NCBI RefSeq assembly: GCF_910592395.1
Contig: NC_088314.1
Span: 6,512,001 to 6,572,000 of the forward strand
Length of the DNA stretch: 60,000 bases
From: Lineus longissimus
Lineage: Eukaryota > Nemertea > Pilidiophora > Heteronemertea > Lineidae
Direction: 5' to 3'
The position numbers and the translations under genes are program-made. The notes under the pieces are model-generated. The model saw only the letters and a list, made by a program, of their open reading frames with translations. It was not told where the DNA came from and did not search any database. Positions 13,081-25,948 of the stretch are shown piece by piece (within the stretch, counting starts at the first letter, position 1; the number at the start of each line of letters is the position of its first letter).

Positions 13081-14517
13081 TCTCAAGAGTTGCAAGAGCA
13101 CTGGTCAGTATGAAATACACAGTGCCACAACCATTTTGCTACTGAGTGTTAACATAATGATTTGCCCGATCCTTAGTTGATGAAAGTCATGGTGTTGGTC
13201 CGTTGTTCTAGGACAACAATATAGATGGCAAAGTGCATGCTTCATTAACATTTTCAAACGCAGGGCCCACAATTTATTACCAGACGTAAATGTTTCGAAG
13301 CAGACCCAAAATGTTGGTAGGACAATGACCCTTTTGCTGCTCGTACAATTTCAAGCTAGGGTGGCACCATTTTTTATTTTTGATATTTCCCGCATACCCC
13401 GTACAAACCTTGTTTGTGAAAAATCCATCGGTGACTGTTGTAGAAAGTGTACATTGAATCTGTTCAGTAACACAACCAGCACTCATTTGTATTCAAAACA
13501 CAATCAGAGTCAAAGATTCTTTTGTGTCCTTAAATTTAATTACATGAGACAGGTAGTGGGAAACTCAGAGCAAATTCTATATGTTTAATTTGTCAAAAGT
13601 TTAATCTTGATGCTGGCAATTTCAACCGCTGACTTACCTGTGAATTGTGAACCTTGAGAACAGGGCCGCTGTCAGAGAATGCATGTTGTTATGAGAGTTA
13701 GACTTACAACGACGAAGTAAGAAAAATCACCATAACCAATGGATTAAAGTTGACGACTAGTAGTATTCATCTTCATCGTTTTATTTTGTCTTTTTCTCAG
13801 GAAATTACTGAAATTGTATGGTGCCACCATAGCCCACCAATCAGATCATGAAATAAGGCAAAATCACCATAATTTCCAAGAATTCAACGAGGTAATGCAG
13901 ATTCTCAATTTGCAATCTGCAACCTGAGGAGGCACAGGCTCCCACTTCATATAATCATCACCTTGATGACAGTTTTTTATTAATAATGTTGAGAAAAAAT
14001 GACCCATGACCAATTTTCTTCCAATCACTGTAATTTCTCTTACGCATCATTTGGTATCAAATTGATCAATCGTTCTTGCGGGCTGCTGTGAAAAATCAAG
14101 ATGGTTAACGCTGTAGATGTGGTAAGAATACTCAATGACCTTTCAACACTGGTTGGCTGCATGGTTTATTCAAAAGACATTAGCATTGATTTTCATTTTC
14201 CAGGAAAGGACGTATACTACCGGAATATTAAATCATTGCTTGATAGGTCACACCACGTGAGAAGTGAATGGCGTTTTCTCGACTTATTGTCCTGCTGCTC
14301 TTGTAGTTATTGTCATCTCTGTGTAAGTCTACTGACTTAAGTCGATTTCACTCATGAAAGTCATAACCTGTTAATGATAAAAGATAGTAAAAATCGAGCA
14401 CAACTGTTAAATTCTGCTTTGACCTTTAGAAGGTTAAGGTCCTACACCACACAGCTGACCCCACTTGTGGCGAAGATTCCTCCCTCACCTCCAAAGCAAC
14501 ATAATACCATATTTCCT
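13081..14517. other. Mostly unassigned sequence
   Basis: Apart from the doubtful microexon at 13638-13668 on the - strand, I see nothing I can support. The 79-codon frame at 14101-14340 starts with an ATG but has no similarity I recognise. Confidence 0.25.
13638..13668 (-). CDS. Possible 31-bp microexon, - strand
   Basis: Acceptor GCATTCTCTGACAG, 31 bp, donor CACAG|GTAAGT on the - strand. Entered in phase 1 (as left by 20219-20260) it reads about PALFSRFTIH and leaves in phase 2. Splice consensus and phase are the only support, and a chance match is quite possible. Confidence 0.2.
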
Positions 14518-15045
14518 CCAGCATGCAGTGAGTACCATCCTAGAGGCAGACTTAGTCATTGATTCGTCACAGCTACAAGACACTGACTGATTGGAAGGAT
14601 TACTTTTTACAACACAAAATCGATGATTACACCGTTTTCTTGGCGCTGAGGTCAATAAGGTGGAGAATACCGACTCCTCTGACACAGTATAAAATGAATG
14701 CCTCAGTCTGATTTCCCCTAGCATGCAGTAAAAACCATCCCAGCAGCAGACTTGGTCATCGATTCAAAGCTACAGGACAGTGACTGATCAGAAAGATTAC
14801 TCTCTACAACAAAAAATCAATGGATGCCCAGTTTTCTCCTCCCTGGGCTTTATTTGATTGAGGACACGGACTGATTTGCTGGGACACAAAATGATAGGGA
14901 TTGGCTTTGTCTTATATCCCCAACATGCATTAGGGACCATCAAAGCAGCAGACTTGGCCATTGATTTGTCACAGCGCCTGCTCTGATGGATCGGAAGGAT
15001 TTCATGTTACAACATAAAATCAATGGATACATTGTTTTTATGTCT
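14518..15045. repeat. Three diverged tandem copies of a ~200-bp module
   Basis: Copies start at about 14518, 14718 and 14930. Each opens with an AGCATGCAGT-like motif and a CATCCYAG/AGCAGACTTGGTCAT block, then a GACTGAT..GGAAGGATTAC block, then ACAACA.AAAATCAATGGAT. They have diverged by substitutions and small indels, so the duplication is old. There is no coding signal. Confidence 0.7.
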
Positions 15046-17217
15046 TAGATCCATAACAAACGATTGGATGAGATGAAACGTCACTTAATATAAAACTAAG
15101 CAAGAAAATGGATATGCACAAGCAATAATCATCATTGGGTATAGATTTAGGAAGAAATCAACATTATGAGGTTCCAAATATTGACAACACGTGAGCTACA
15201 TGCAACTTGGCCCATCATTGGCGCATCGTTCACAATTCTTGGTCAACATCTGCATGTAAAACAGGGAAAATAAAATAGTCATGAAAAACTTCCGCATTTC
15301 AGTATTTTGCACACGAAACCCATGCAATTGTAGTGATTCAAATTTGGCGTGGATGCTTTGAAAGAAACATACTAGTTTCTTCTGTTCAATTTCAGCAAAA
15401 TTGATGTCTACAAAATTGTACTTACCTTATTAAGAGAAGGTGAAGATGAAAATAAATAGAAGAAGAAAGTCTATGTTAGGAAAGCAAACAACAGGAACAG
15501 TATCAGCAAAAACACTAAAATATGTTTCTGGTAGAAGCAAACAATAAAGTTATAATCATGAATTCAACAATCTCAGCTCAGCATTGAGCTGTAATCCGTG
15601 AAATGATTTGAAGTTTACCACTCTTCAATTTATAATCAACCCTCTAATTCTGTAAGTCTAACATGTTCAGGAACACATGAAGATTAATTCTCATTAGAAA
15701 ATCCACTCATACACAGAAACTGTTGGAGATTGATTTAGGACCGCAAACAGAAACCCACCTTCATTGAAGGGGAGCCATGCAGCGAAAACATCCTCACCCT
15801 ATCAGAGGATCCACAGAGATCAACCTTTTCAGGATGCCTTTATTGCCAACTCCTTTCCTGGTGGGACTTTAAGGAATTAGAAGGGTTTTGTCCATAATCA
15901 TACCTTAATCCAAGCGAGAGGAAAGAGCTTGTTCTTAGCCCAAGGAAGGGAAAGCCCTGGCAATTATCCTGCACTCGTTTTTCAATCTACCTGGTACCAG
16001 ATCAAAAATAAACCTTTCAGTGCTCCAAAAAGCAATTCAATGATCTGCAAAAAATCCCACCTCATGACGAGCTGATGGCCTGAGGGAAGCAAACTGTAAG
16101 ATTGAATTTGAGACGACAACTAATGAACCAACAAGAAATAACTCAATGAATCGGGTCACAGATTCAAGTTCTGGTGAAATTGGCAAAAAGAGTGTCACAG
16201 AATAAACTGTACGCCTCTCCAAGATTGTAAAGTTCTCTAAGGAGGTCTGCCAGCTTATAAAGGTGAAGATTGGAGTTATTGGGGTAAGATGAAAGTCTGT
16301 CAACTATGCACCACTACAGGTGTGACTATCTTACTGGATAATGTGACTAATCCAGCATGGCTCGTCTCTTACCAGAATGTGGCACCAAAACACTACTTAC
16401 TCCTATCAATTACACCCAAACTTGTCAACCCCCTGTCAGCCGTAAGAATAATTAGGGGCCCCGACCATGTGTAACAGGAAATATGGCACGCCCCTTCTTA
16501 ACTGCTGATTAGTGCCACATCTCCATCAGAGGAGGACACGCATCATGCCAAATTAGTGTATTGGCCAAATCTGTTACACCTTGTCAGACAAGGCTCTGTG
16601 TTGGCAAAGTCAAACTCTGGGGATTCAGTCCCCGGGAGTACGGCTGTTTCAGTTGGTATTCTCTACCGCCATTCAGCAACCACATCTCAACCATAGACAA
16701 CGGTCCAGCAACCTCGCTTCCTTTCACCTTCAAGATTGACTACTTCCACCCCAGGCAGAAATACCACCATATCTGATTAAGACCACAAAACGAGTTTCCC
16801 CATTACAACCAACCAACCACTGGTGTTTTTTTCCCCCATTGGAGACATTAATCGATCAAGAAGGGGGATGAGGGTCAGAAGCACCCAAGCTGAAATATAA
16901 TTTCATGGATCTGCACTACCCAGGCTATAGGTTCGTTCTTATATGTTGATGCTGGTATTGGTAACGCCCTCCAGTATGTGCAGATATGCTATGGACCCAC
17001 GCTCTCCGCCCCTTACGTTAGGGTCTTGCATCCCATGATAGTCCCGGTATCAATTATAAAGTGGCCGCTGCTGTCATTACCCCTGACGCTAATCTGAGAC
17101 TATTGAGATATATCACCAGGACTGATTGCTATCCCAGAATCCCATTACTGGGATAGATGAATATTCTGAGCATCAGCGCCAAAATGGTCAGAATACCATG
17201 AGTGATAACAGTTGGTG
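15046..17217. other. No recognisable gene
   Basis: A - strand frame of about 75 codons near 15204-15428 is open behind a pyrimidine tract and AG, but it lacks other support. The hydrophobic 88-codon - strand frame at 16037-16303 has no ATG-supported context. Otherwise AT-rich spacer. Confidence 0.25.
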
Positions 17218-17485
17218 CTGAGGAGTGGGTTGGTCTAGTCGTAAAGGGCGAGGGCGTATGATCGTCGATCGAAGAGTCTTGTGTTTGACTCCAAGCACAA
17301 CTGTGCCCATTTGCTTTTCTTTGACTGACTTGTCCTTTGAAGGCGGTGTGGAACTGCGCTCCTTCTTCCCTGTGTCCATGTTTGGGCAAGCAAGACTTCA
17401 TCCAAGTGGACAGCAGCTTGCGATGGACTCCCTCTGGCCTCATATCAAAGCCAAATTGGAAACACTAGACAAATCCCTATTGTAG
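17218..17485 (+). mobile_element. tRNA-derived SINE with a reusable 3' domain
   Basis: The A box TGGTCTAGTCG (17231-17241) fits TRGYNNARNNG. The B-box-like GTTTGACTCC (17283-17292) lies 41 bp downstream, a spacing that suits a tRNA with a long variable arm. The body continues to about 17485. A segment at 17402-17442 (CCAAGTGGACAGCAGCTTGC and onward) recurs in inverted orientation at 38620-38657, so the 3' part belongs to a dispersed family. Confidence 0.55.
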
Positions 17486-18792
17486 TGGTAACTGCTTTGT
17501 GGCAGAGGTTGAGAAACCTGCGATGAAGCCGCATCTTTGAGATTAATGGGTACCGTACAATCCTAGACAATGGCACTATCAGTTGATAGCTAATGGTCAT
17601 TAGAAACCTGATTACTGATGCACCTCCTTGACAATTTATTGTTGACCCACAATACCACCTGACTCTCTAGTGTTTGACCAAATAAACTGTGTATTGATTA
17701 ATCATAGACAAGGGTATATCAATACTACCTTGTTGAGTCAGGTCAGCAACAACCCAGCAATGAATGGGTTACGACAACATTAGGAGAACAATAGCACCAT
17801 CAGATAGCAAATGGTTGTTAGAGAAGTACCCATGACCACACTCGGCCATTACAACATTTGACTAAATCATCACAGTAGGTATAGCTATCCCCCAGCCACT
17901 TGGTTTCTACAGCAAAATGATCTTAATCAACTCAACAACCGCCATCTTCTTGAAGAGACATATTAGTTAGGGACATGTCTTAATGAAATCAGATATGACG
18001 TGGATTGGAATATCACGTTTTTAAAGCCAATTACCTTAGTGATATACACCTGATACGTCCTCTTACAGGAAGTGCAGACACAATATTCTTGCAGCCAAAT
18101 GACAAAAAGTGGCTGACCTATAAATCGCTACAAGCACTGACCAGGCAGAAGCACCATCCAAGAAATACAGTAGAACCTCTCTATTGGCGTTAGTTAAAGG
18201 TGTCCTGATTAGAGATAGTGGTCCATTCCCATCGGAATTGAACAATTTGAGACCAGAGGGTATATTGCTAGTGTCTGCTAAGGGAGGTTCTAATCAATGT
18301 CTGAAACTCAATTCTTAACAAACCTTGTAAACAGCATGACCAAAACTTGTCCGATATCCACCCACACAACTCTTGTCACAATTAGCTGGGGATAACATAT
18401 CCATTACCAAAACTGCCTTTACTGCTCTTCGGTCTCTGATAGCCATTAGCACGAGATGGGGTAGTGTCAGATTAAGACTGGCCAGGGAAGGAGGGATTGC
18501 AGAGTACTGTTCCCCATTCCCCATTATTATCAGCCAAACTCTATGAAACTGCAGCAATTACCTAAAGAAGTGGCTCGGATGAGTCAATGTAGGTCTTCTG
18601 CATTCCAATTATCAGTTATCAGATGGAAGGATGCCACAGTTTCTCTCGAAGAAAAGTTTGTAACAACTTGTTGTGTGACTGAGATGAGGAAGGATATTTT
18701 TGCCGACATGGAAACTGGATCTTTATATGTGATGATGGTAGTGATGATTACCTCTGATCTGGAAGTAGCAGTGGAATGTAATAGCAGTGAAA
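17486..18792. other. No recognisable gene
   Basis: Spacer with several loosely similar AGCAACAACC/AATGGTTAGAGAAG-type phrases between 17550 and 17830 that hint at old local duplication. I see no exon with both splice sites. Confidence 0.25.
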
Positions 18793-19329
18793 TAGACCGG
18801 CAGCCCAGGGCCCTCGGGTTAGTTGAACTAGGTACCAATATCTGAGTGTGGGAGTGGGTAAAGGGTCATCTGAGATGAATAGATGTGGCAGGGGTCAATT
18901 TTTGGGGGTGTCTGGTACTGCTTGTGCAACGGACAATTTATCTGGAGTAACCTGTTTTACACACAGTGGACAGTGCTTAATCATTTGGCATTAATTTTAC
19001 TTGGTATCTCGCTCATCTATGCTAGCCCATTTTTTTGGCCCTTTTTGGGGGGTCTGGCGGACCCTTAGCGACGCGAAAAATGTCTGTCTTTAGGACTTTT
19101 GATGTATGTTTAGTAGTAAGCACAGAGTGTTATTGGTTACAAGTGGTATCTCAGTCAACTATCTTGGGACCATTTTTAGGTCCTTTTGGGGGGTCCCCAG
19201 ACCCACATGCAACGGGTGGTACCCGGCAGACTGCCACATCTATTCATCTCAGATGACCCTTTACCCACTCCCACACTCAGATATTGGTACCTAGTTCAAC
19301 TAACCCGAGGGCCCTGGGCTGCCGGTCTA
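18793..19329. mobile_element. 537-bp element with perfect 99-bp inverted repeats
   Basis: The arms 18793-18891 and 19231-19329 are exact reverse complements over 99 bp (outer end TAGACCGGCAGCCCAGGG, inner end AGATGTGGCAG). The 339-bp centre holds two diverged half-copies, each ending in a TTTTGGGGGGTC..GACCC phrase (near 19045-19065 and 19181-19205). TA stands at both outer ends, as expected of a TA target duplication of the Tc1/mariner type, and AAA follows outside on both sides. There is no transposase, so it is a non-autonomous fold-back or MITE. Perfect arms mean recent mobility or gene conversion. Confidence 0.75.
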
Positions 19330-20218
19330 AAAGGTATTTGCACCCAGGTTCAGTTCACAAGACCTACTAGCCAAGGCCAAAGAATTGCCCGGCCAAATCG
19401 GTATAAAAATGTAGCAATTGTATCCAACAGGCACTCTTTAAATTAGATATAAGATTATTCATGATGACATGACAGTCCATTCAATCAACTTCGTGCAAAA
19501 GGGGAGATTGCTCCTTCCAGCTGAGCAATTAGACCAGCAGGCAGGTTAACTACACTTCCATGCTGCGATTAATGGCAAAGGATATCCTCTATTCTGAAGA
19601 AGCTACGGAAGACCGCAAATCACCAGCATTATTTTTGCCACAAGTGACAGAACATTTTCCGTGCCTAAAGGAAAACTTGTAATTCAAAGTATTGGATTTT
19701 TGGTGAAGCCCAAATGCACCCGAGTTGGCACTTTATGTCACACCCCCATAGTATGTCGACAAGGTCATTGCCCATGTTGTCCTGGTATCGGGATAATCAA
19801 AGGACAGCAACATGACCTTGTGCGCCGTGCAGCAAATTCCATATACGACTATCTGCATGAAGACAATCACTGCATGGAGAGCTCACAAACGGAATACACC
19901 TTCATCCGTTTTCTACATCGGGTTTTCAATTTTTCCATTTTCTGTGAATTTGGTGATGGAAACTTGATACTGTACCGGCAGTGTGGAAGGTGACTGGGCA
20001 GCTAACAGATGGTACTAAGAAAATGCCCTTAAAATAACTAAAGTTAGTCTTTAAACTAGCACATGAAAATTTATCAACAACTGCAGAACAAAGCAAAAAG
20101 CCTTGCAAAAAGCAACTGGCAAAAATAATTTGAATGATAACAATAAAACGCAAACTTTGCGATAGCAACATAGACAAGAGTTTTGAGTTCAGAAATAACT
20201 CCATCTGAACAGACTTAC
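19330..20218. other. No supported gene
   Basis: A 110-codon + strand frame at 19661-19993 starts at GTG and contains CRQGHCPCCPG. It lacks flanking splice sites I can trust and is probably chance. Confidence 0.25.
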
Positions 20219-20260
20219 GAGCAGCGCGGACAGGCACAAAGTTCCCGGTGAATTCATCAG
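20219..20260 (-). CDS. Candidate 42-bp internal exon, - strand
   Basis: On the - strand the acceptor ATCTATTTTAG precedes 42 bp that end at the donor CTC|GTAAGTCTG. Entered in phase 1 it reads DEFTGNFVPVRAA and leaves in phase 1. This matches the outgoing phase of the candidate exons at 39435 and 30103. It is short, so it may be a coincidence of splice-like sites, but the clean AT-rich upstream flank and GC-richer exon body favour a real exon. Confidence 0.35.
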
Positions 20261-22650
20261 CTAAAATAGATTATATGATATTTATGTGTTAGACGTTTTA
20301 GCGTGATTGGATGGCAATTTGACCAGGGGGTTATCGTGTAATCGGCAAGTCTGCTTTTGAAGTGAAGAGGCCCTGTGGGGGCAATCAAGAACAATAAAGC
20401 AGATGCACCAACAAAAGTCAGGGTTGCAGTTTCTTGGATAGAAAGTGTGAATTTGATGGAAAAGCACGGAAAAAGTTATGAAGTCTACGAAATAATTGCA
20501 CAGAAGTGAAGACATTTCAAGTAGCAATTTCCGCACTAATCTTCCTTACAGAAAGAAATCGACTTGCTCATTGCAGGTGGTCTGCAAGTTTCTGCGACAA
20601 AAATATGTGATCACAGCTACAACGATCAATTTTGAACCCAGCAATTACAGGTTTTACCCACAGATGAGAGATAATTTTGTTGCACATAGCAGCGATGATA
20701 ATGCAGGTCACAGCAACAAAATTGCTTGTTAGTGCCGCAGTTTAGCTTTGACTATGAATCATCTCACTGTTCCTCAGGCCAACAACACAGAACCACGAAG
20801 AAAAACAACACATAAGAAATCTCAAATCAATTTATCGATTACTTCTTACAACTTCTTTGAAACGTTTCGACCCAAATAAACCCTCTTATAAACTCCATCA
20901 AGAAAATGCGGAATTGGCTGAATCTAATCATATATGTTTTCTACATGAATGAGGGTGCGTAGAAAATCTCATTCCCATACCGAACTGCTCTCAAGACGTT
21001 CTTCTAGATTATAAGGCAAGTATTGACAGTTCTCTGTTTACAAGAAGTTCTAAAATGACAGTGTAGAAAATCCCAATCCAATAATGAAAAGCAGACTTTT
21101 GTCTGACGTACGCGAAATGTACAATTACACGTAGCTTCTGGTGAAATCCCTCTACATCTACCTGTCAACATCTCAGCACAGCCTTCTTTTAGAAGAACAT
21201 GACAATTTATTTCAGAAACACTCCATCATGTTTTACCAATGTGCAATTAACTATTCCCCAATCGAGAATGTCTGACTGTTGTGTATGATTTACAACTGAG
21301 AAGGACCTAAATCCTGATGTTTGTCTTGCAGTTACCAAATTCCAAGCTGCAATATATACATATTTCCTTTTCATCTTGCATTAGCAAAGTCACATTTCCA
21401 TTCTTTTTTACCTGAATACAGTTTCATCAAGTTACCAGATATAAACCTCGCTCTGATATCAAAGCTCTCAGATATCAAATATCCAATATCTCAGATATAC
21501 CTTTCTACATTAATCTAATGTAGCTATAACATCCGAATACTACAACAAACAAAGCCATGTTACAATGTTATTAAAGCTAATTATCTGCGATCCTGTCAAA
21601 TGCATAATTTTCGCAAGCATTTTAATTTTGCATATGTTCCAAGTAACCAGATTTACGCCAAAAAAATTGTAAGAAATTTTATTCATCTTTCATCATCAGT
21701 AAAACCACGAGGTTCCTGAAATCCTTGTTTTGCAGATGTTAAAAAAAGAGGAAGCACACAATAAGATCATTCACCAAATTACCCAATCATGGATGGGAAT
21801 TTCCCCAGGCACGAGAAGGCCGAACTTTGAAAGTAAATCAAGCTTAAAATAAAGTCTAAAGAAATCAGCCACAAGCTCTCCAGGACACGGCAATATCACT
21901 TGAAAGGCGTAATTGCCTATAGGGTGATCTTGACTTGGGTGGTTTCACTCTCCCAATTATCGAACCTGCCCAAGGGAAGGGATTTTTAACTCAATAACAT
22001 GACATTTTTATCTCCTGATCCAGCACACAGTCTATCATGTGAGAATATCTACTGGTTAGCTTGGTTACATAGGCATGTTGGCAAGGCTGTGTCGGCATGT
22101 CTTATTTCTCTCCCAAAAAAAGGCTGGCAACTGAGCACAGGTGATGGATTTTTCATATCACCAAACACTCATGTACAGGAAAAGCTGTTTGTCTAAACAT
22201 TTTATGATAACCTATCACCAACTCATCATCAACTCTGACATAAAGAGCTGCCAGGGTAAAGATACTCATTGATATGAACTTAATTCGTGGGCAAACTGTC
22301 GACATAGTCTTCATCAGGAATAGGTCCCCAAGATCTAATATTACACACAACAATTCATCATAAATAACATCGCTGGAAGCAAACTGAATGTCAACGCTGC
22401 TTATCATGGAATTCTATAGCTTATGATGCTATTCGTGTTAGCTCACATAAAAGGCATGTGTTAGTATGCATAGCGCTATTGGCGCACTACATGATTACTT
22501 TCCATCACTCAAGATCCATGTAAAGAGAGAAGTCTTTTATGATACTAAATATTTCTTTTCGTGGTGCACTACATGTAACTTTGTTCTTAAAACCAAGAAC
22601 CAACCACGCTGTCGCATACGCAACAGAATTATTCAAGGAATTTATTCATC
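20261..22650. other. No recognisable gene
   Basis: AT-rich intron-like sequence. Candidate for intronic sequence of the - strand gene, if the exons at 30103 and 20219 are joined. No repeat family recognised. Confidence 0.25.
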
Positions 22651-22654
22651 AGAG

Positions 22655-23500
22655 GATTAGCTATTTCTCATTAGGCCCCAGGCTGCTGAAGAGAGCCAAT
22701 TTACACCAATATGAAATAATTCCAGTTTTTAGGCCAGCAAGAAATGACCACAAGGAGTTAGAGCTGCCATTAGATTGATGACCTTTGGCAGTGATCACAA
22801 TAACAGTGTTTTTTTGTGGAATGGAGGGAATTGACCCAAACTGCATGTCCAGTTCATTGTTGAATGCAAATGGCTTGTAAGCAGGAGCTGTTGCTTTCAG
22901 AGCAGCTGGTTATTTATACAGGACAGAAGAGTACAGTACAGTTTGGACAGTCTGATTACCTTATCCGTTAGGCCTCCTTCCCATTCCTGTAGTGTCATGA
23001 AAAGCCAACAGCTAAGCCCCATGTCCCCTTGGCAGGCTATCATTATGACAGCCATCCCAACAAATAAGGTAGTAGTGACTGGGTTACAGACAGCAGGGAA
23101 ACTGGCCAACCTATTTCATATTCAAGTAGCAGGCCAAATCCCTCAGGCCATTAGGCCACAGGCTTTCGACGGAGGCATTTCGCTGAATATCCTGCCTAAC
23201 TCATATTCCAGTGGCAAGCCATTTAAGGTTGAAGTTTGTTGCAGACAGCTAATTTTGTTCAATACAGAATGATTTAGTTTTAGCCATCCAAAGCTGACCA
23301 CAGAGGATTTACAGATGTGATTAGGTTGATGACCCTGGTAGTAAGGGACTAGGGCTGTCATCACTATCAATGGGGTTGTGGTTTGCAGACTGCAGACACA
23401 GAATCAGCTATAGGACCCAATTTATATTCCAGTAGCAAGCCAAATCTCATTGGTCATTATTAAGCTGCAGGGTGCTATAAAGAGCCAGTTTGGTTCAATA
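22655..23500. repeat. Diverged direct repeats (three copies of a 60-100-bp phrase)
   Basis: The phrase CATTAGGCCCCAGGCTGCTG..AGAGCCA appears near 22670, again as CATTAGGCCACAGGCTTTC near 23151 and as CATTATTAAGCTGCAGGGTG..AGAGCCA near 23455. A companion phrase TATTCCAGTAGCAAGCCAAAT recurs in varied form near 23119, 23205 and 23426. Spacings (about 480 and 300 bp) differ, so this is an old and rearranged tandem family. No coding signal. Confidence 0.5.
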
Positions 23501-25948
23501 ATAAATGACGACTGTTTTACGCTCGTCACCGTCACTGAGACAGAGATGTTATTTTAAATAGCTGATCCCAGGCAGACTGGGCCCAAGAACGCATTGCGTT
23601 TTATGCATATTCCAACAGCAAATTCAAAAGCGTTAACATCTTTCAACCTGGTGTTGACTTCTTCATTTGAACTGATACAACAAGGAACCTAAGTTGCAAC
23701 ATCAGTATATTTTCTAGTTAGAACCTATAAGTAAACCATTTTCACCACATACCCCTGTCAGCAGTCTGCTGAAGCTCATGAACTATCCTGTAAAGATAGT
23801 GCTTTTACAAGAAAAGGTCATTGCTCTTTCTGCCCCCGCCAATGTTTGCAACAAAGGTAAACAAAACATATTTCAGTAGCAAAAGTTCCCTTCAAGGTAA
23901 ATACATGTACCATATGAAAGGAAGCTGCACAAAATTCACTGCTCTGACCAATCTAAACATAAGAGGGCCTCCTTGGGTACAAGATTGGAGGATGTAGTCC
24001 CTCTCATTTAATTTTTTAATCTGAAGTTGCGGATGTGCTCCGACAGGTTGCTGCCTGACATATCCGACAGTTCAATAGTGAAGAATTTTTGTTCCTTGAA
24101 GTAAATATCGCCCACTTGATAGGTCTCGATACAACATCCTTTCATTTCCTGCGTCAAAAACAAGGATGCCTGACACTCCCAAACAAAGGACAATTCCACT
24201 TTGTCTATTCATGAATGGAGGCATGTATTTCGTCCACCGAATCAAGCTCATCATCAACTCTTATTTCTGCTCTGGTGGGTGGACCTTTGAAAACGTATTA
24301 GTGAATTGGAAATGGCAAGTTACCTTTTCGTGGGTTGATATCCCACGAAAATGGAATGATATCCAGAAACTTTGGTTCAATGATAAGCACTTTTTAAAAT
24401 GTAGTGCTGCTGGCAGTTTGGTACACACAGGGCATTACCTCACAAAAACGGCATATTTTCCTGCTCTTTCGACAGGCACTTTACAGATAAAGTGAAAGCG
24501 ATCGGTGAATGTGCCCTCCAACATCTAATACCTCACATTTTTACCAGGTTTACAAAAAAAAACCTGACATCAGCAACTGTCTCGAACACATCCATTACCT
24601 AGATTGCCTTTGCCAAGCAGTAAGCAAAAAATGTGTTCAATTTCTCCGAACAAAATAGGAACAGCTAGCTTCATATAGAACAACCTGCAAAGATCAAAAC
24701 AGGGCTTTTGCAGGACATGTAGGAGAACAGAGAGTAAGGGATGACAAACATACAATTCCATAAAAGATGAAAGATGTTCGTGGTTGGATCAGAGTGCAAC
24801 TTGCAATCATATCAAGAACGAGGATTAGCAACATTGACAAACCAAGGTGAAGTATTGTACCATAAAAATGTTGGTTAAGCGGCCCGCAAATGAGCAATCT
24901 TTGTTGCTGCAACCTTCGAAAATTATCGCTGTGACAAGCAATATAAGGAATGCTTATATACGGTCAGAACCCGGCCAGAAATCGTTGTTTTTTGGTAGAA
25001 ACAGTTTTAAACTGTTTAACTTTAACTCTTTATTACTATCTGGACGTAGATGGATCTTGTTCCAGCCGACCATGTTACCAGATTGATATCATTAATCACT
25101 TTGCCACATCAGAAAACCTACAAACACATTCAGTGGCTGATAAGTGAAGCACTTTTTTCAATTGCAACACAGATGTTAAAGTGCTCCTGAGCTGGGAATT
25201 AACCTGATTCACATGACCATTCCTAGGAAAGGTTTTGATGAGCACTTTCCAATGCGAACATCAAAATTTGGGCCATACAACAACTGCATTATGTCTTCAA
25301 TTCCAGATTATTCTGTACATACTTCCAATTCTTGATAGATACGCCAAATGTATTTGAAGAAATGGTAAAATAATTACATACATGTAATGTCTAAATCTTA
25401 CCAAACCATCAACAAAGAACATGCCGCCATCTCTGATTAAATTTCGTCTTTGTGATAATAACATTTCCACGATAAATTACATCAGAGATGTTTCATCCCA
25501 AAGTAGGTGAAAAAGAAGATGGTTCTGTTGTGTTGGGGAGACTCTTTTGGAGCTACTCTTTGAGAAGACCAATCTTTAAATGTCAACAATATCAGATCAT
25601 AGATATTGGCTCAGCTTCTGTCCCTGGGGGAGTGATCACTGACAAGGCACGGAAGTGCTGAGAAGGATACAGCGCGAGTGAGAGTGAGTGGAAACTTTCA
25701 CTTTTAACACAGGTGACTCTTACGGTAAGGAGCCAACTCAGACGAAAACATCAATTTGGCAAAATAACTACTTAGGCATTTGTTTTATGAGGGTGACGAT
25801 ATGAGAGTTCACTGCATATAAACCGCATTTTGATCATTGTGGATGAAATCTCAAAAGTACTTGGGTTGGTGCACAATATGGAAGCAGCCTGCTCTGAGAT
25901 TGTGGTGTTTGGTGAGACAACCAGTACTTCCAGTTCAGTATCAATTCC
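23501..25948. other. No supported gene
   Basis: Short overlapping frames on both strands at 24008-24257 and 24166-24495 were examined and not believed. The rest is AT-rich spacer. Confidence 0.25.

Noticed and set aside
12617-13145. ORFs of 146, 160, 98 and 71 codons
   Set aside because: They are shadows of the 22-bp minisatellite, open in several frames at once.
24008-24257. Two - strand frames containing GVSGILVFDAGNERMLYRD and KEQKFFTIELSDMSG
   Set aside because: They faintly recall FERM/PTB-type strands, but they lie in two different frames of the same DNA, without splice support.
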